A stretch of 64,000 nt of DNA from Vandiemenella viatica (taxonomy: Eukaryota; Arthropoda; Insecta; Orthoptera; Morabidae). Under the pieces are notes generated by a model that did no database searches, was not told the origin of the DNA, and worked only from the letters and a program-made list of their open reading frames with translations. Every line of letters begins with the position of its first letter. The first letter of the stretch is position 1. Of the stretch, positions 44,736 through 56,306 are shown one piece after another. Where the stretch lies: assembly GCA_031002005.1 (NCBI GenBank), contig CM061921.1, forward strand, positions 129,502,036 to 129,566,035, in the 5' to 3' direction. The position numbers were made by a program, and so were the translations under genes.

Positions 44736-45294
44736 AATTACCCTCTAGCTGCGGAGAGTAGTAGAGCCGATTTATAAAATTTTGTAACAATTACCAGTGT
44801 TATTGCTCAGCGTGATATTTTCATTCCAATTAATCTATACTGGAACATACACTTGAAAATATGGGTAAACATTATAGAAAATTAGTTCATATCCATATTG
44901 AAATTTCTTATTTTACCACATTTTATTGAGACAACAAATTTCTGTAGTTTTGCAACCGATTTGAGCTCTTTGCTCAAGTAGAATGTGAAGTAGGATTCAA
45001 TTTTTTTAACATTTCTAGGAAAAGATTGAAATGTTACCTGCTTGGTTAATAGGAAACCGATCAATTTTGCTTCTCATTTTTGGATTAACACAACTTCATT
45101 AAGCAACGGGATTAGTATAACAATATCTCCCAGTATAAGAGGAGGCTTTGTATTTGATAGCTGCTAAAAAATAGAAAATAAGGAAGAGATGGGAGAGATG
45201 GGCGAATAGAAGATAGAGAAAGATTGAGACCAAGAAAATTAAATTTGAATAGCGTTTCTGATTTCAGAGATTGTTTTGAAACCCACTATCATAT
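44736..45294. other. Spacer between two convergent LINE copies, no gene seen
   Basis: AT-rich, no recognisable feature. It would form the loop if the two flanking LINE copies paired. Confidence 0.4.
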
Positions 45295-47428
45295 CTATTA
45301 CTATTACTCTGCGATTCAATAAAAGTGTGTGGCAGAGGGTGCAATGCGCCTATCCGAAAGGGTAATAGTTTGGAAGGGATATACGGGATATGGCAGGAGG
45401 CGCCCATTGGCTATTTTGAGGAACCATCCCAGCATTCGCGTGGAGTGATCTGGGAAAACCATGGAAAACCCAGACCAGGATGGCCGGAGAGCTTTATAGA
45501 AAGCTACTCCTGTCGGATTTTAAGTTTACTCGCCCAGTAAATCCTTTCTATTCCATTCCCTAATCGTTCGTGGAAAAAATGAATACCGAAAAGAATCGGT
45601 TCTGGCCCTGATTTCTCTTATCTTATTTTCACGGTCATTCCGAGATACGATTGTTGCTGGTAGCAATATTTGTTCGCTGTAATTCTGAAACATGTCAGTC
45701 GTGAATTTTTTAATTAGCTTCCGTCGAGAGCAACGCCTTTGGTTTTCCAGGTCTTCCCAACCTAACTCCTTCAACATCGCACTTACGCTTTCCCTCCAAC
45801 TATATATACCTATCACTAATCGGGCGGCCCTTCTCTGGACCCTCTCTAATGTCTCCATTAACCCCTTTTGATGGGGACCCCATACAGAACAACAATATTC
45901 CAAGTGAGGACGCACTAGTAACTTATATGTAATCGATTTAACTTTCGGAGTACATTGTTTTAAATTACGGCCTAGAAATCGGAGCATACGATTCGCTTTC
46001 CCAATTACATTCTCGATATGTTCATTCCACGACAAATTATTACGAATTGTTACCCCTAGGTATTGAGCGGAATCTACCGTTCTAAGGACAGTACCATTAA
46101 TTGTATATTCAGAGCTAAATGGTGTCACCTTTTTACTTATACACATGACTTGGTACTTTTTAGCATTTAACTCCAACTGCCAGTCTTTACACCACACAAT
46201 TACTTTCATAATATCGTCTTGTAACAAAGCGCTGTCTTCCTGGGTTTTGATTTCACGATGAATAATAGCATCATCGGCAAATAATCTTTTCAACCGCCTT
46301 ATTATGTCACGCAAATCATTAATGTATATGAGAAACAACAGAGGCCCTATCACGCTTCCCTGGGGAACCTCGGACCTCACCTCGGTAAATGATGAACTCT
46401 CACCGTCGAGAACTACACACTGTGTTCTGCACTTCAGAAAGTCTGCATCCCAGTCGCATATTTGTCTAGATATGCCGTAGCCACGAAGTTTCCTAAGTAA
46501 CCTAGTGTGAGGCACTACGTCGAAAGCTATTTTAAAATCTAATAGGACTATATCAACCTGGGATTGCCCATCTATAATACGGCACAATTCGTGAATTAAA
46601 AGTGCAAGTTGCGTTTCGCAGCTTCGGCCTTTTCTGAATCCATGTTGATTTGGGTTTAAAAGCTCATCTTCATCCAAAAACGCATGTCATTTGAATAGAT
46701 GATGTGTTCTAAAATCCTTCAAAATACTGATGTTAACGAGATCGGTCTATAATTTCGAGGATCATTAACATTCCCATTTTTAAATACTGGACTTACGAAG
46801 GCGGTCATCAATTCGGCTGGTATTTTTCTTTGATCCAAGGAAGTGGTATATAATTTCATCATATACGGTGCAATTTCCTTTGCGTACCTGAAGTAGAATC
46901 TTGTAGAAATACCGTCTGGTCCGGGAGCCTTATTGGTTTTTACATTCATAAGAAGTTTAGTTATACCCTCGACATCAAGAACAAGATCATTCATAATTTT
47001 GTTGGTATGATTGGTAAATGTCGGAATCTCCTCTGAGTTTTCTGTCGTGAAAGCTTTTTTAAATATATTATTCAAGATTTCTGCTTTCTCTACACTAGTT
47101 TCGGATAATTTCCCATTTTCCTTAATCAGTGAAGGCATAACCTTACGAGAGCCTCTTAGTAATTTGACATACGACCAGAACTTTTTGGATCAGTAATCAG
47201 ATCTTCCGACAAATTCCTGGCTTGGAATTCCTTAAACGCATCACGCATTGCTTTACGCACTTCAGCTCGTAACTGGACTAATTTAGCACGATTGGACGAG
47301 TCACCCGATTTCTTTACCATGGCATGTAAACGCCTTTGCTTCCTGAGCAATTAATTCACTTTCCTAGTGAACCACGGAAGGTTCTTAATTACCTTAATAA
47401 GCTTCTTAGGAACATATCATCTCACTTC
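45295..47428 (-). pseudogene. CR1/Jockey-like LINE, family C, copy 2, nearly open RT
   Basis: Minus strand. A 383-codon frame (46677-45526) covers most of the RT: NPNQHGFRKGRSCETQL (residues 8-24), LDFKIAFDVV (46-55, the usual aspartate of block 3 at D47), VPQGSVIGPLLFLIYINDL (104-122), FADD (133-136) and QYLGVTIRNNLSW, then YSWRESVSAMLKELGWEDLE near the end. The frame 47138-46719 supplies the RT start (KAPGPDGISTRFY, RNYRPISLTSVF); a frameshift near 46.70 kb separates them. There is no endonuclease: 5'-truncated near 47428. The 3' end reads GCCACACACTTTTATTGAAT. Confidence 0.8.
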
Positions 47429-47550
47429 TACACATTTATTTTTATTTACGATTTTTAACTTTGTTTTAAGTAGATTTTTAAATAATTTCATGGATGTCAT
47501 CATTGACCAAATACGAAAAGTATTGAAAAATTGAATCTAATGTGCGTGCG

Positions 47551-47772
47551 GTAACGCTATGGCTCCACATTCGGGAGGACGCGGTTTTGAATCCCCATCC
47601 GGCTATCCAGATTTGGGTTGTCCTTAGTTTCTCCAGGTCACGCCTGGTGAATTGCGGGATTATTTCTTCCAAAGTGCATGGTCCAAATTTCTTCCCGTTC
47701 CTTGCCTCCAGTTCCCTCGCACCTTTAACATCTTCGAAGTCAACGAAGCGAAAAGCCAGAGGCATAAGAAGA
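47551..47772 (+). repeat. Central-block SINE, plus orientation
   Basis: GGCTCCACATTCGGGAGGAC, box B-like GGTTTTGAATCC, TCCAGATTTGGGTTGTCC, then a diverged block ending CTTCCCGTTCCTTGCCTCC and the CTTCGAAGTCAACGAAGCG end. It inserted close to the 5' end of LINE copy 2. Confidence 0.65.
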
Positions 47773-48043
47773 AATTGATATAGTTATATTATTTAGTTTT
47801 TCTTCTCGTTGACGACGGTGTGAACTCGATATAATCCACCCAACGTCGTCCGAGTAGGTTTCTTTTAGTGTTACCTCCGTGAATGCTTTCATAGTTATGT
47901 ATGCAATTTGTAAAAGAAAGCACTCAGGTATTAGTCTTTCCTTGAGAATATTATTCCCTGACGCCAGTAGGTAAGAATCGACGATATATTTTACGCATAA
48001 GCCATTTGTAGGTTCGACTTGTTTAAAATAAATGCAAAAAATG

Positions 48044-48118
48044 GAATAAATAGACTCGAACCTAGAACTGCGCGTTTACAAGACTAGAGCATTAATCACT
48101 TACCCACGGAGCTGGTGT
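48044..48118 (-). repeat. tRNA-like SINE head (third type)
   Basis: On minus: CAGCTCCGTGGGTAAGTG (box A), GCTCTAGTCTTGTAAACGCG (anticodon-arm-like) and TAGGTTCGAGTCTA (box B), with tRNA spacing. The acceptor stem does not close, so I call it a SINE head rather than a tRNA gene. Confidence 0.5.
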
Positions 48119-48577
48119 TAACAGACAACTCCTAAAGTGTGTAAAAAAACCTATCCTGCCTTGGATGTCAGTTTCATTCAACTCGTCTTAAACCATTTTC
48201 CAAAATAACGTCTTTATAATCGTTTCTACAGTTTGGTAGAACTAAAAATTCTATATCTTTGAGCATTTCCACCCACTACTTTGCCCACACACCTCATTAT
48301 GTGCAGTATTATTGGAAGGAATTAACAAATCAGTATCTTCTATATACTAATACGCTAAGCGAAAATTTCGGATCCCTCTTTAAGAATATTGCACGCACGC
48401 AGAAGTGTGAGAATTGACATAGTTAAAGATTATATGGAGAAGAAGTGCAGGAAGCTAAAATCTATATGTAATATGTGTTACAAATACATAAAACAAAATA
48501 AAATAAAATATTCTAATCCCTACATAGTTCACTCGAATGTCGCGAGAGCACTCTACCTATTGCTCAGTTCCGGCGCC

Positions 48578-48609
48578 GATTGAGCTGACGGCTGATTGAG
48601 CTGACGGCT
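48578..48609. repeat. Perfect 16-bp tandem duplication
   Basis: GATTGAGCTGACGGCT occurs twice head to tail, followed by GATAGG. Confidence 0.9.
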
Positions 48610-48880
48610 GATAGGTGGCGCAACTAGCGGCTAGATTATTGCACAAACGGAGGAACTTAAAGAAATACATTTTTATTATTTATTTACTTTATTTATCAAT
48701 CTTGTTTCATGGATCCCTGCTGAGGACGGACCTCTGGGATGAGAAACATGTCATAGTTTATACACATACATACAATATGAGTCATAATCATAGTAAAAAC
48801 AAGTATATGTTCCAAAGAGAAAAAAAGACAATAAACATTAATTTTTACAACTGAATTTGCAAAAGTCATAATGAATACAA

Positions 48881-51600
48881 TTAATTAATTTGTTCGAATT
48901 CTTGAATGGAGAAGAAGGAGTTGCCAATAAGATAATCTCTTAGTTTTTCTTTAAATATATCTTTATTATCTGCAGACTGTTTTATACTCTTGGGAAGTTT
49001 ATTAAACAGATGTATACCAGAATAATTAACTCCTCTTTGTACTAATGACAGAGATGTTTGTGTTTTGGGCAAGTTATTTCTGTTTCTTGTATTGAAAATG
49101 TGTACCTGTGAATTAGAAGTAAACAGGTTGAAATGATCTATGACAAAGCACATGAGAGAATATATATACTGAGAATTCATTGCAAGAATATTGAGTTTTT
49201 TAAAAAGTTGTCTGCAAGAAGGTCTTGGTTGTACCCTACACAACATCCTAATAGTTCTTTTCTGTGCTATGAAAACTTTTTTACTTTGTGAAGAGTTTCC
49301 ATACGATTATGCCATATGATATCACTGAATGAAAATATGAGGAGTACACCTGTTTCGTTAATTCTAGATCTGCTGTTAGAGAAAGTGTTTGTATTGCAAA
49401 GATAGCACTACTTAACTTCTTCAGTAGTCAAGTGATATGTTCATGCCAACAGAGTTTCTCATCTATTTTAATACCAAGGAATTTTACACCCTTTGTTTTC
49501 AATATTGTGTTATTTTTATAGCCTACTTGTAAATCTGGCTGTACATAATTTTTTGTTTTAAACCTAATATAATGTGTTTTTTTCAAAATTTAAGTTTAGT
49601 AAATTTTCCTTAAACCAATTTGCTACTTCACTAAGTACTTCACTTACATTAAATTCTAGATTGCTGTTTGGTGTTTTTCTTACAGTCAGGTTAGTGTTAT
49701 CTGCAAATAAAGCACTCTTTACTTTGTCAGATAAGTTTCCAGGAAGGTCATTGATGTACAACAAGAAGAAGAGGAGTCCTAGGACAGAATCTTGTGGAAT
49801 TCCATGTTTTATTTTCTCCCAGTCTGATGAAGCAACTTTACTTATTTTAGGATCAAAAATGTAAACTTTTTGCATTCGACTTTCTATGTATGATTTAAAC
49901 CATTTACCTGCGGTTTCATAAATACCATAGTATTCCATTTTTTACAAAAGTAATTCATGATTTACACAGCAAATGCTTTTGCAAGATCACAAAACATTCC
50001 TACAGATTCAGTTCCTCAAATGTGTTATTTAAAAATGAATATATAGCCGTTACCTTTTTGGAACCCAAATTGTGATTTAGTGAAGATATTATTTTGTTTA
50101 ACATGTTTTATTACTCTACAGTACATGACTTTTTCAAAAATCTTTGAAAATCCTGAAAGTAATGAAATGGGACGATAGTTATCTATACATGTTGCTTCTT
50201 ATTTTTTAAACAACGGTTTTACAACTGCATATTTTAGTCTATATGGAAACATGCCTTGCACTGCGGATTCATTACGAATGTGAGCAAGTACACGACAGAT
50301 ACAATCTGAACATCTTTTCAGTAATTTGTTTGAAATATTGTCAAAGCTGGAAGAATTTTTAGGTTTTAATTGTTTCGTGTGTTTATTTATTTCTGGCATT
50401 TGCATTTCTAGAAATTTATTTGGGAAAGCAGTCTGAAGAAGCCTTAGGGCACTACGTGGGGATTGGGGATTGCTTTTCTATGCCTAATTTCTCTACAACT
50501 GAAGTAAAATGTTTGTTACATATTTCACAAACTTCCCCTACTTCACTATGAACAGATCCATTTTGTTCTATTTTTATGTCGTTAGAGTGATTTATAGTTT
50601 TCCTGATTCAGTTTTAATGTTTTCATCTTATTGCCTGAATTCTCTATTTTCTCTGATATATACCTGTTCCTGGCCTTTCTTATTACATTTCTTAGTATTT
50701 TAGAATAAAGTTTGTAATGAGCTTTCAGTGTATAGTTATCTGATACTCTTCCTTCTAAGTACAGGTCCCATTTTGTTTTACAAGATACTCTAATACCCTT
50801 TGTTATCCATCCCTTACCCAGTTCATTGTTTGGAGTATTGACAACTTTCCATTTTTTGAAACTTCTTTCGAAAAGTGTTAGAAATATATTGAGAAAGGAA
50901 TCATATTTTTCATTAACACCTTGTGCATTGTACACTTCTGACCATTGTTCATTATTTAAGGAATCTATGATTTTTTATATTGTTTTCATTATTATTTCTT
51001 CTATATACCCAACTTTTCTTTATCTATTTAATAGTGTTTCTGGACTTGATACATAACAGCTGGGCATCATGATCTGAGATACCATTTATTACTGGAAGTA
51101 TGTTGTAATTACTGTACTGAGAAATATCCATAAAAAAAGTATCAATTGCAGTCCTCCTATTATATTGTATTCTATTAGGGAAATTTAAAAGTGCCGTTAA
51201 GTTAAAAGACAACCTCAAGGCCTCTCATTGCTGTGATTGAGAAAGTCAACATTAAAATCTCCACATTAAACTATTTGTTTGTTATTTTTGAAACATAATA
51301 GCAAAGACTCTAACTGAGATAAAAACAGTCTAAAATTTCCTGAGGGGGCCCTGTAAATTGCTGTTACTATGAGCTCTTCCTTACCAGATTCTAGTTTAGT
51401 AACACAGCATTCAAAGTGCTGTTCTATACAATACTTACTTAGATCTACACTGTTGCATTGAATATTATTTTTAACAAAAATGGTAACTCCCACTTTCTCC
51501 ATTTTACATCTACAGAAATGAGAACTTAGTTTATAATTTGGGATGGACCGCTGAGATATTCCTGTGTCAGACAAATGATGCTCAGATATGCACAAAACAT
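48881..51600 (-). pseudogene. CR1 ORF2: endonuclease and reverse transcriptase, broken
   Basis: The endonuclease starts with LCISEHHLSDTGI (51.60 kb; E of the catalytic set), then GVTIFVKNNI, IVTAIYRAPSGNF and, near 51.06 kb, NGISDHDAQLL (D-H pair). Linker: VNTPNNELGKGWITKGIRVS (50.82 kb). RT: KPKNSSSFDNISNKLLK (50.36), AVVKPLFKK, HGIPQDSVLGLLFFLLYIND (49.79-49.73; Q-D-S where Q-G-S is usual), SALFADNTNLTV (49.70; FADN, the second aspartate changed), NLNFEKNTLY. The tail GIHLFNKLPKSIKQ is at 49.02 kb. The changed active site means it is inactive. Confidence 0.75.
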
Positions 51601-51839
51601 CTACATTGAAATTTCTGGATTTTTAATCTCTTCTAGGCATAAGGTAATGTTATCAGTTTTACTAAATATTCCCCATATATTTTGATGGAGACTAGTGGTC
51701 TGAACACTTTGATTCAATGAATTTAAATTGTTTACATTATTAGTATATACTGATATGTCAGATGGAATGTTTAATTTCAATAAGTTTTGATCAGGAGAGA
51801 TTTTAATTTCTTTTAGAAATCTTAATACATTTATTTTAT

Positions 51840-52366
51840 TTACCCTAAAAAAGGCCGCGACTTAACAGCACTTATAACAGGAATACTTCTTTCGCTCAAC
51901 TGGCATCCCCTGATCTCATCCGCAATAAGAAGGGAAAGCTTCCTTTTACCTCTGAAATTCAGATGGAGTCCATGGCGAGTATAACTGTCCCTACCAATGC
52001 AGGCCACATCTATCAAACCAATGTGTGAATATGCTGGCTGCCAGAGAACCCTTTCCAACGATGTATTTGTACGCCTAATGTTATGCCACATCCAGGGTTT
52101 ATCATAACGCACAAGGAAACCCACAAATCCCACATTCGTCTGACGCGTGTTCCTGGAAATGTGAGCAATGTCTTCCTCAATTGAAGAATTGAGGTCCTTA
52201 TCAATACTATTTCCTGGCCCCCCCCTACAATTACAATACAATCCTTTGAGAAATCTTTCCCTAAGTCTTCCACATTTGCTACAACACTTCCAAGATCTGC
52301 ATTTGGTTTGAAAATACTGCAGACTTCACAATCTGGCCAGAAAGCTAAAATCTGTATGTCGCGCAC
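51840..52366 (-). pseudogene. CR1 ORF1, SGNH/esterase-like domain
   Basis: The minus frames give DCIVIVGGGQEIV (oxyanion-loop GGxN-like, with Q for N), TRQTNVGFVGFLVRYDKPWM, NTSLERVLWQPAYSH, and finally DSYTRHGLHLNFRGKRKLSL. The last carries the paired acidic residue and histidine of SGNH hydrolases (H-G-L-H-L-N). Esterase-type ORF1 is known in CR1 LINEs, where its role is unclear. The N-terminal nucleophile region is beyond the truncation, and at least one frameshift lies within. Confidence 0.65.
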
Positions 52367-52379
52367 GGAGAAGTCAAAT

Positions 52380-52924
52380 GATTAATAAAAATAACAGAAA
52401 ATACTTCTAAGTCCTCATGAATATGATTTTGAATGCCAATTCATGAATATTTACACGTAAAAACATTTCAAATTTAAGAAAATTTAAGAACAGCAACATT
52501 AATCTTTTCATTAAAATTATGTTATTGTTCACAAAACATAGGTTTTTCGTATTTTTTAATAAGACGTACAAATAAATTAATTATTACCTACGTGTTACTT
52601 ACGGATAATTTTTTTATTAACTGTTTGTACCAAAAAGTGAATTATGACTCCAGGAATTCAAACATCGAAGAGGAATTGTATTTTTTAGCAGAGGAAACAA
52701 AATAACGTAAAATTAATGCAGTTCAGAGCATATCAGCATCCATCTTCAAATATGCGTTACAGAACTGATTATAGCCAAAGCTCATCAAATGAAAATGATT
52801 CTTTCCTTTATGCAAGGAATTCATTAGATGAATTCATCTCGTCTTCACGAAGCAAATAAGATGCTTAAAAAAACCCAAAAAAACAAGGATTTAATACAAA
52901 AGGTGGTTGTGAAATCTTCAACAG
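52380..52924. other. No gene seen
   Basis: May belong to the hAT element that follows, but I find no terminal repeat and no coding similarity. Confidence 0.35.
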
Positions 52925-53930
52925 AATAGTTCTAAAAGGAGATGGCTGCGGTCGTGGATGGTTTATTCCCAAATCACTAATAGTCTGTATTGTTTTTGTT
53001 GTCGTTTGTTAACTGCCTATAATATTAATACTAGAACTACATTTGTGACAGGTATAAACTAAATCCTAAACTGACAGAACATGAAACTACAAATAAATAT
53101 CTGTAAAATCTTGAAAAGTGTAACAGAAATAACTCAAATTCTACAAAATAATAGATGAAGCAAACGTGCAATTAATTACTGCAAAGGAAAAGTAGAATAT
53201 TATAAGTAACTTTGTTTCTGGCTAAACAAAACCATGCATTTCGTAGACGCGATGAAGGACAAATAACGGCAATTTCCTAGAACTGGTCCATATGCTTTCA
53301 AAATATGATGTAGTGATGAAGAGCGCATCTTGGACTTAGAACATGAATTCATTAGTGTCCTGTCGAACCACATACAATCTTAATTGTTAATTAAATTAAA
53401 TCGGTAAAATATTTCGACATTAAGTTTGTAACACACCTAACATTTCACACATTGATCAAATGTCTAAGGGATACTGTTTGTTAAAACGTATAACAGAAAA
53501 TTAAAAACAAAAAGAAGTTTCCTTGGTTTGTTTCCCTTAAACAGAAAAAAACCTCTGATACAATGAATGAAGTTTTGAATATTGATGATTTAGGTTATAT
53601 GATTGGCCGTTCTCAAAGTTATGACAATGTAGCTAATATCAGCTGCGTATGTGGGGGAATACAAGCCATTATTAAAGGGAAAAGAAATCGTTTTCGTTGG
53701 ATATACTGATCGTTGGAATAATTTATGCCCCACCTTGTGTAACATTTTTCGGAATCGAAGAAAGTGTTTCTACTTTTTTCTGTGTGTCCACGAACCGGAA
53801 GTGTTTACTGTTTACTGAGTACAGTTAATCATCTGTTAAAAGACTCCCAGCAATGCGTTGCAGTGTTAATTCTGTTGCAGTAAAAGTACTAACAGAAACT
53901 TTTTGTGTAATTGAGGTTGGAATCAAACAG
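52925..53930 (+). pseudogene. hAT transposase relic (TTF finger/DUF4371 type), third copy
   Basis: KRRWLRSWMVYSQITNSLYC near 52936 with following FCC resembles a TTF-type zinc finger (W-L...Y-S...C-F-C-C). NGNFLELVHMLSKYDVVMKS at 53268-53327 matches the G-N-F-L-x-L-I block. ERKTSDTMNEVLNIDDLG leads into GRSQSYDNVANISCVCGGIQ (53602-53661), the G-Q-S-Y-D-N-A-x-N-M-S-G-x-x-x-G-L-Q signature. CVTFFGIEESVSTFF at 53739 fits the next block. Every segment is short and in different frames. It is related to, but distinct from, copies A and B. Ends not identified. Confidence 0.6.
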
Positions 53931-54106
53931 TAATGTGATCAACAAGAAAATTTTGACACCATAGGTGCTGCTTATAAACTTTTTCCTGCAGAATGTAATT
54001 TTACTTTTCTTTCTTGTCTTTTCTTTTGGGATTATATACTAAGGTATGTAAATTGTCAGATTGGATGTTGGAGCTGAACTTTGAGCCTTGAACAATCAAT
54101 GATAAA

Positions 54107-54128
54107 AATAAAGGCACTTCGTCTTTAT

Positions 54129-54177
<49 letters not shown>
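54107..54177 (+). repeat. AATAAA signal followed by a 45-base A tract
   Basis: AATAAA at 54107-54112 lies 20 bases upstream of an uninterrupted run of 45 A (54133-54177). This is the signature of a reverse-transcribed, polyadenylated RNA. I cannot identify the parent RNA or a target duplication. The run is pure, so it is probably young. Confidence 0.6.
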
Positions 54178-54178
<1 letters not shown>

Positions 54179-54179
54179 C

Positions 54180-56025
54180 GGTGATATAATGGACAAGGGG
54201 CGAAAGATCTATGAAAAATAACAGGACTACAACATTCCAAAATAACTAATAGCTCGTTTTAAAAAAAACGAATGGCCAGCGAAGTAGCCACACAATATGA
54301 GCTGAAAATCAAAAAGATATTATATTGGAATGATACAACACCGAATTCCGAACTAGATAAAAATCCATTCAAGATGTAGTAAACTAATTGTGACCAGTGT
54401 TTGTTATTATAAAACTTAAAAAAATAGAAATAAATAAATTGCTACCAATTTATATGTCCTGATTAATGTATAGGGATAGATCGAACTGGCACGGCGGTAG
54501 GATTGTAATAGCGCTCATATTTGCGTACGCGAATGTAGATCCGAAGGTTCAGTGCCTGATCTTAGTTTTATTGAAAACTAGTGTAAGCCCGTGACCGATT
54601 TTTGCGTATCGTCACGGGTCTAGAATAGTTCCAGTTTTTAAAATGAAAGATTATGATCTTATTTGTCCAAATATAAAATTGACCTGTGTTTCAGGGTGAA
54701 TAAAATCTCTTGAGGTGGAAGAACTCAGAAGCATTAGTAGAGGTAGGTATTAAACACGCACAGGAACGCTCGCGCTAGCATGTAATTTTTTAAAAGGTGA
54801 TACACTCGAACTTGATTATATACGAACTTGACTTGTATTTGACCCTTAAAGTTCACTCTGCAATTAAAAAAAAAAAAAAAAAATCCTGTCTGCTTCGAAA
54901 GCATCAGGTTGTTTATTATTGAGACTGGGTAAACACTCATAATGCAAACATTGGTCATAGTATCTGCGACGACCAGAGAACTTAATACACATTCCATATT
55001 ATGAAACAGTTGAGCAACTCCGCAGAAATGAGTTGCCAGAATAGTCGATTCGGTGACACATTTGGTCTCATGTGCACTTAAAATAACTCACATACAGCGA
55101 ACATGAATAAAGACCAATAACGAAAGTGGTCAGTAAATGCCTAAAAGGCAATAATGCATAGATTTTTATCAAACAACGACATTAGTAAAACTTGTATTTA
55201 AACTGAAATTTATCCTAAACCGAAATGACAATTGGCATTTGTGGTTACAGCAGAGATAAGTAATTTAATTTTTTTCTTAAGTTTTTTATGTTGCTTTAAT
55301 TAATAATATGTTACTGAAAAGCAGATCCGCGTTTTTGCAGCCGCAAAAATTTATAAAAAATTTTAAATTATGAAACGCTATGAAAATCAAATTTAATGAA
55401 TATATTATAGCAATAATTTGGTAGCAGTTGCTTATTTATTAAATTGTAGACATAACCACGAATTTCTTCTAATTGTATCTCTGGTCGCTGTTTTGTGAGC
55501 GAAGGCTGACACGTGACAGGGTTCTCCAGCCAATAGCTATCGAGGTGAGTGGATGAGTGACCTTACGAAATTATATAGTAGATCAAAATTCTCCTCCTAA
55601 AGAGAAATAATAAACCAATTCTTAGGTTATGAATAAAAAAGTTAAGAAGGATTTACGAATTTCTTTCACAAAATCACATTAAATCCATTAACTTAGTAGG
55701 TAAGCTAAATTATGGTGTCATGTGAAAAACCATCATAAGTCAGAAAGTCCATCAGAAAACAAATTATATACGTCTTACTAACAAAAACAAATTGAAGGCC
55801 AAAATTTATTTAGGTAATAAAATTGATTTAGTAACGCAGTTACAATAACTTAATAGCAATAGTTCATATTGATATGATCTCAACTAGATTAAATTGTTAT
55901 GTAAGACTGGAGTTGTTAATAGTTGTGCAGTGATATAAAATCAATTACATTTATTCAGCATAGGTCTACCAAAGAAATTTACAGTAAAGACAGTGAGGAG
56001 ACATGAGCGGCCAACTCGAAACAGG
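54180..56025. other. No gene; one small hairpin
   Basis: CCCGTGAC (54588-54595) and GTCACGGG (54611-54618) form a perfect 8-bp inverted repeat with a 15-base loop. An A-run lies at 54867-54883. Otherwise nothing recognised. Confidence 0.4.
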
Positions 56026-56033
56026 TAACGGAC

Positions 56034-56298
56034 TAGAGGTGGGCAAAGTGACTCACTAAAAAGAGTGGTGTTCATTTGATCACTCCACGAAAAGAACAAG
56101 AACTAGTTCTTTTGAACGGTTCACTAGCTCACTAGGTCAGATTTATGTGAACAAGCTCTTCTTGATCTTCGGAATTAGCCGACTTTTGACCGACTCACCT
56201 AGAAGAACTACTGTTCACTTTTAGTGAGCGACTGCTCACTCGCTCTTTTAAAAGAATTGCTCTAAAGAACTGATTCATTCGCGAACGACCCATCTCTA
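56034..56298. mobile_element. hAT-type MITE, 265 bp, perfect duplication
   Basis: The ends TAGAGGTGGGCAAAGTGAC and, inverted, TAGAGATGGGTCGTTCGCG are flanked by identical TAACGGAC (56026-56033, 56299-56306). The interior is packed with short inverted phrases (AGTGAAC/GTTCACT, GAACTAGTTC). There is no coding. Duplication length points to hAT. Confidence 0.9.
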
Positions 56299-56306
56299 TA
56301 ACGGAC

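Larger units (their letters stand above)
47773..48666. other. No gene; one SINE head and one short tandem repeat
   Basis: Apart from the tRNA-like head near 48.08 kb and the 16-bp duplication at 48578, nothing is recognised. Confidence 0.4.
48667..52366 (-). mobile_element. CR1-type LINE with esterase-like ORF1
   Basis: Minus strand, in order: esterase-like ORF1 (52.37-51.84 kb), endonuclease (51.60-51.02), linker (50.94-50.58), RT (50.40-49.56) and C-terminal domain (49.25-48.88). The 3' region has CATGTTTCTCATCCCAGAGG and an AT-rich TAAATAAA-type tail at 48667-48700. The 5' end is cut near 52370, inside ORF1. All parts are frame-broken but none of the main domains is missing. Confidence 0.8.

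Noticed and set aside
48044..48118. Possible tRNA gene
   Set aside because: Box A and box B are present but the acceptor stem does not pair; better read as a SINE head. The same applies at 27110-27172 and 6835-6903.
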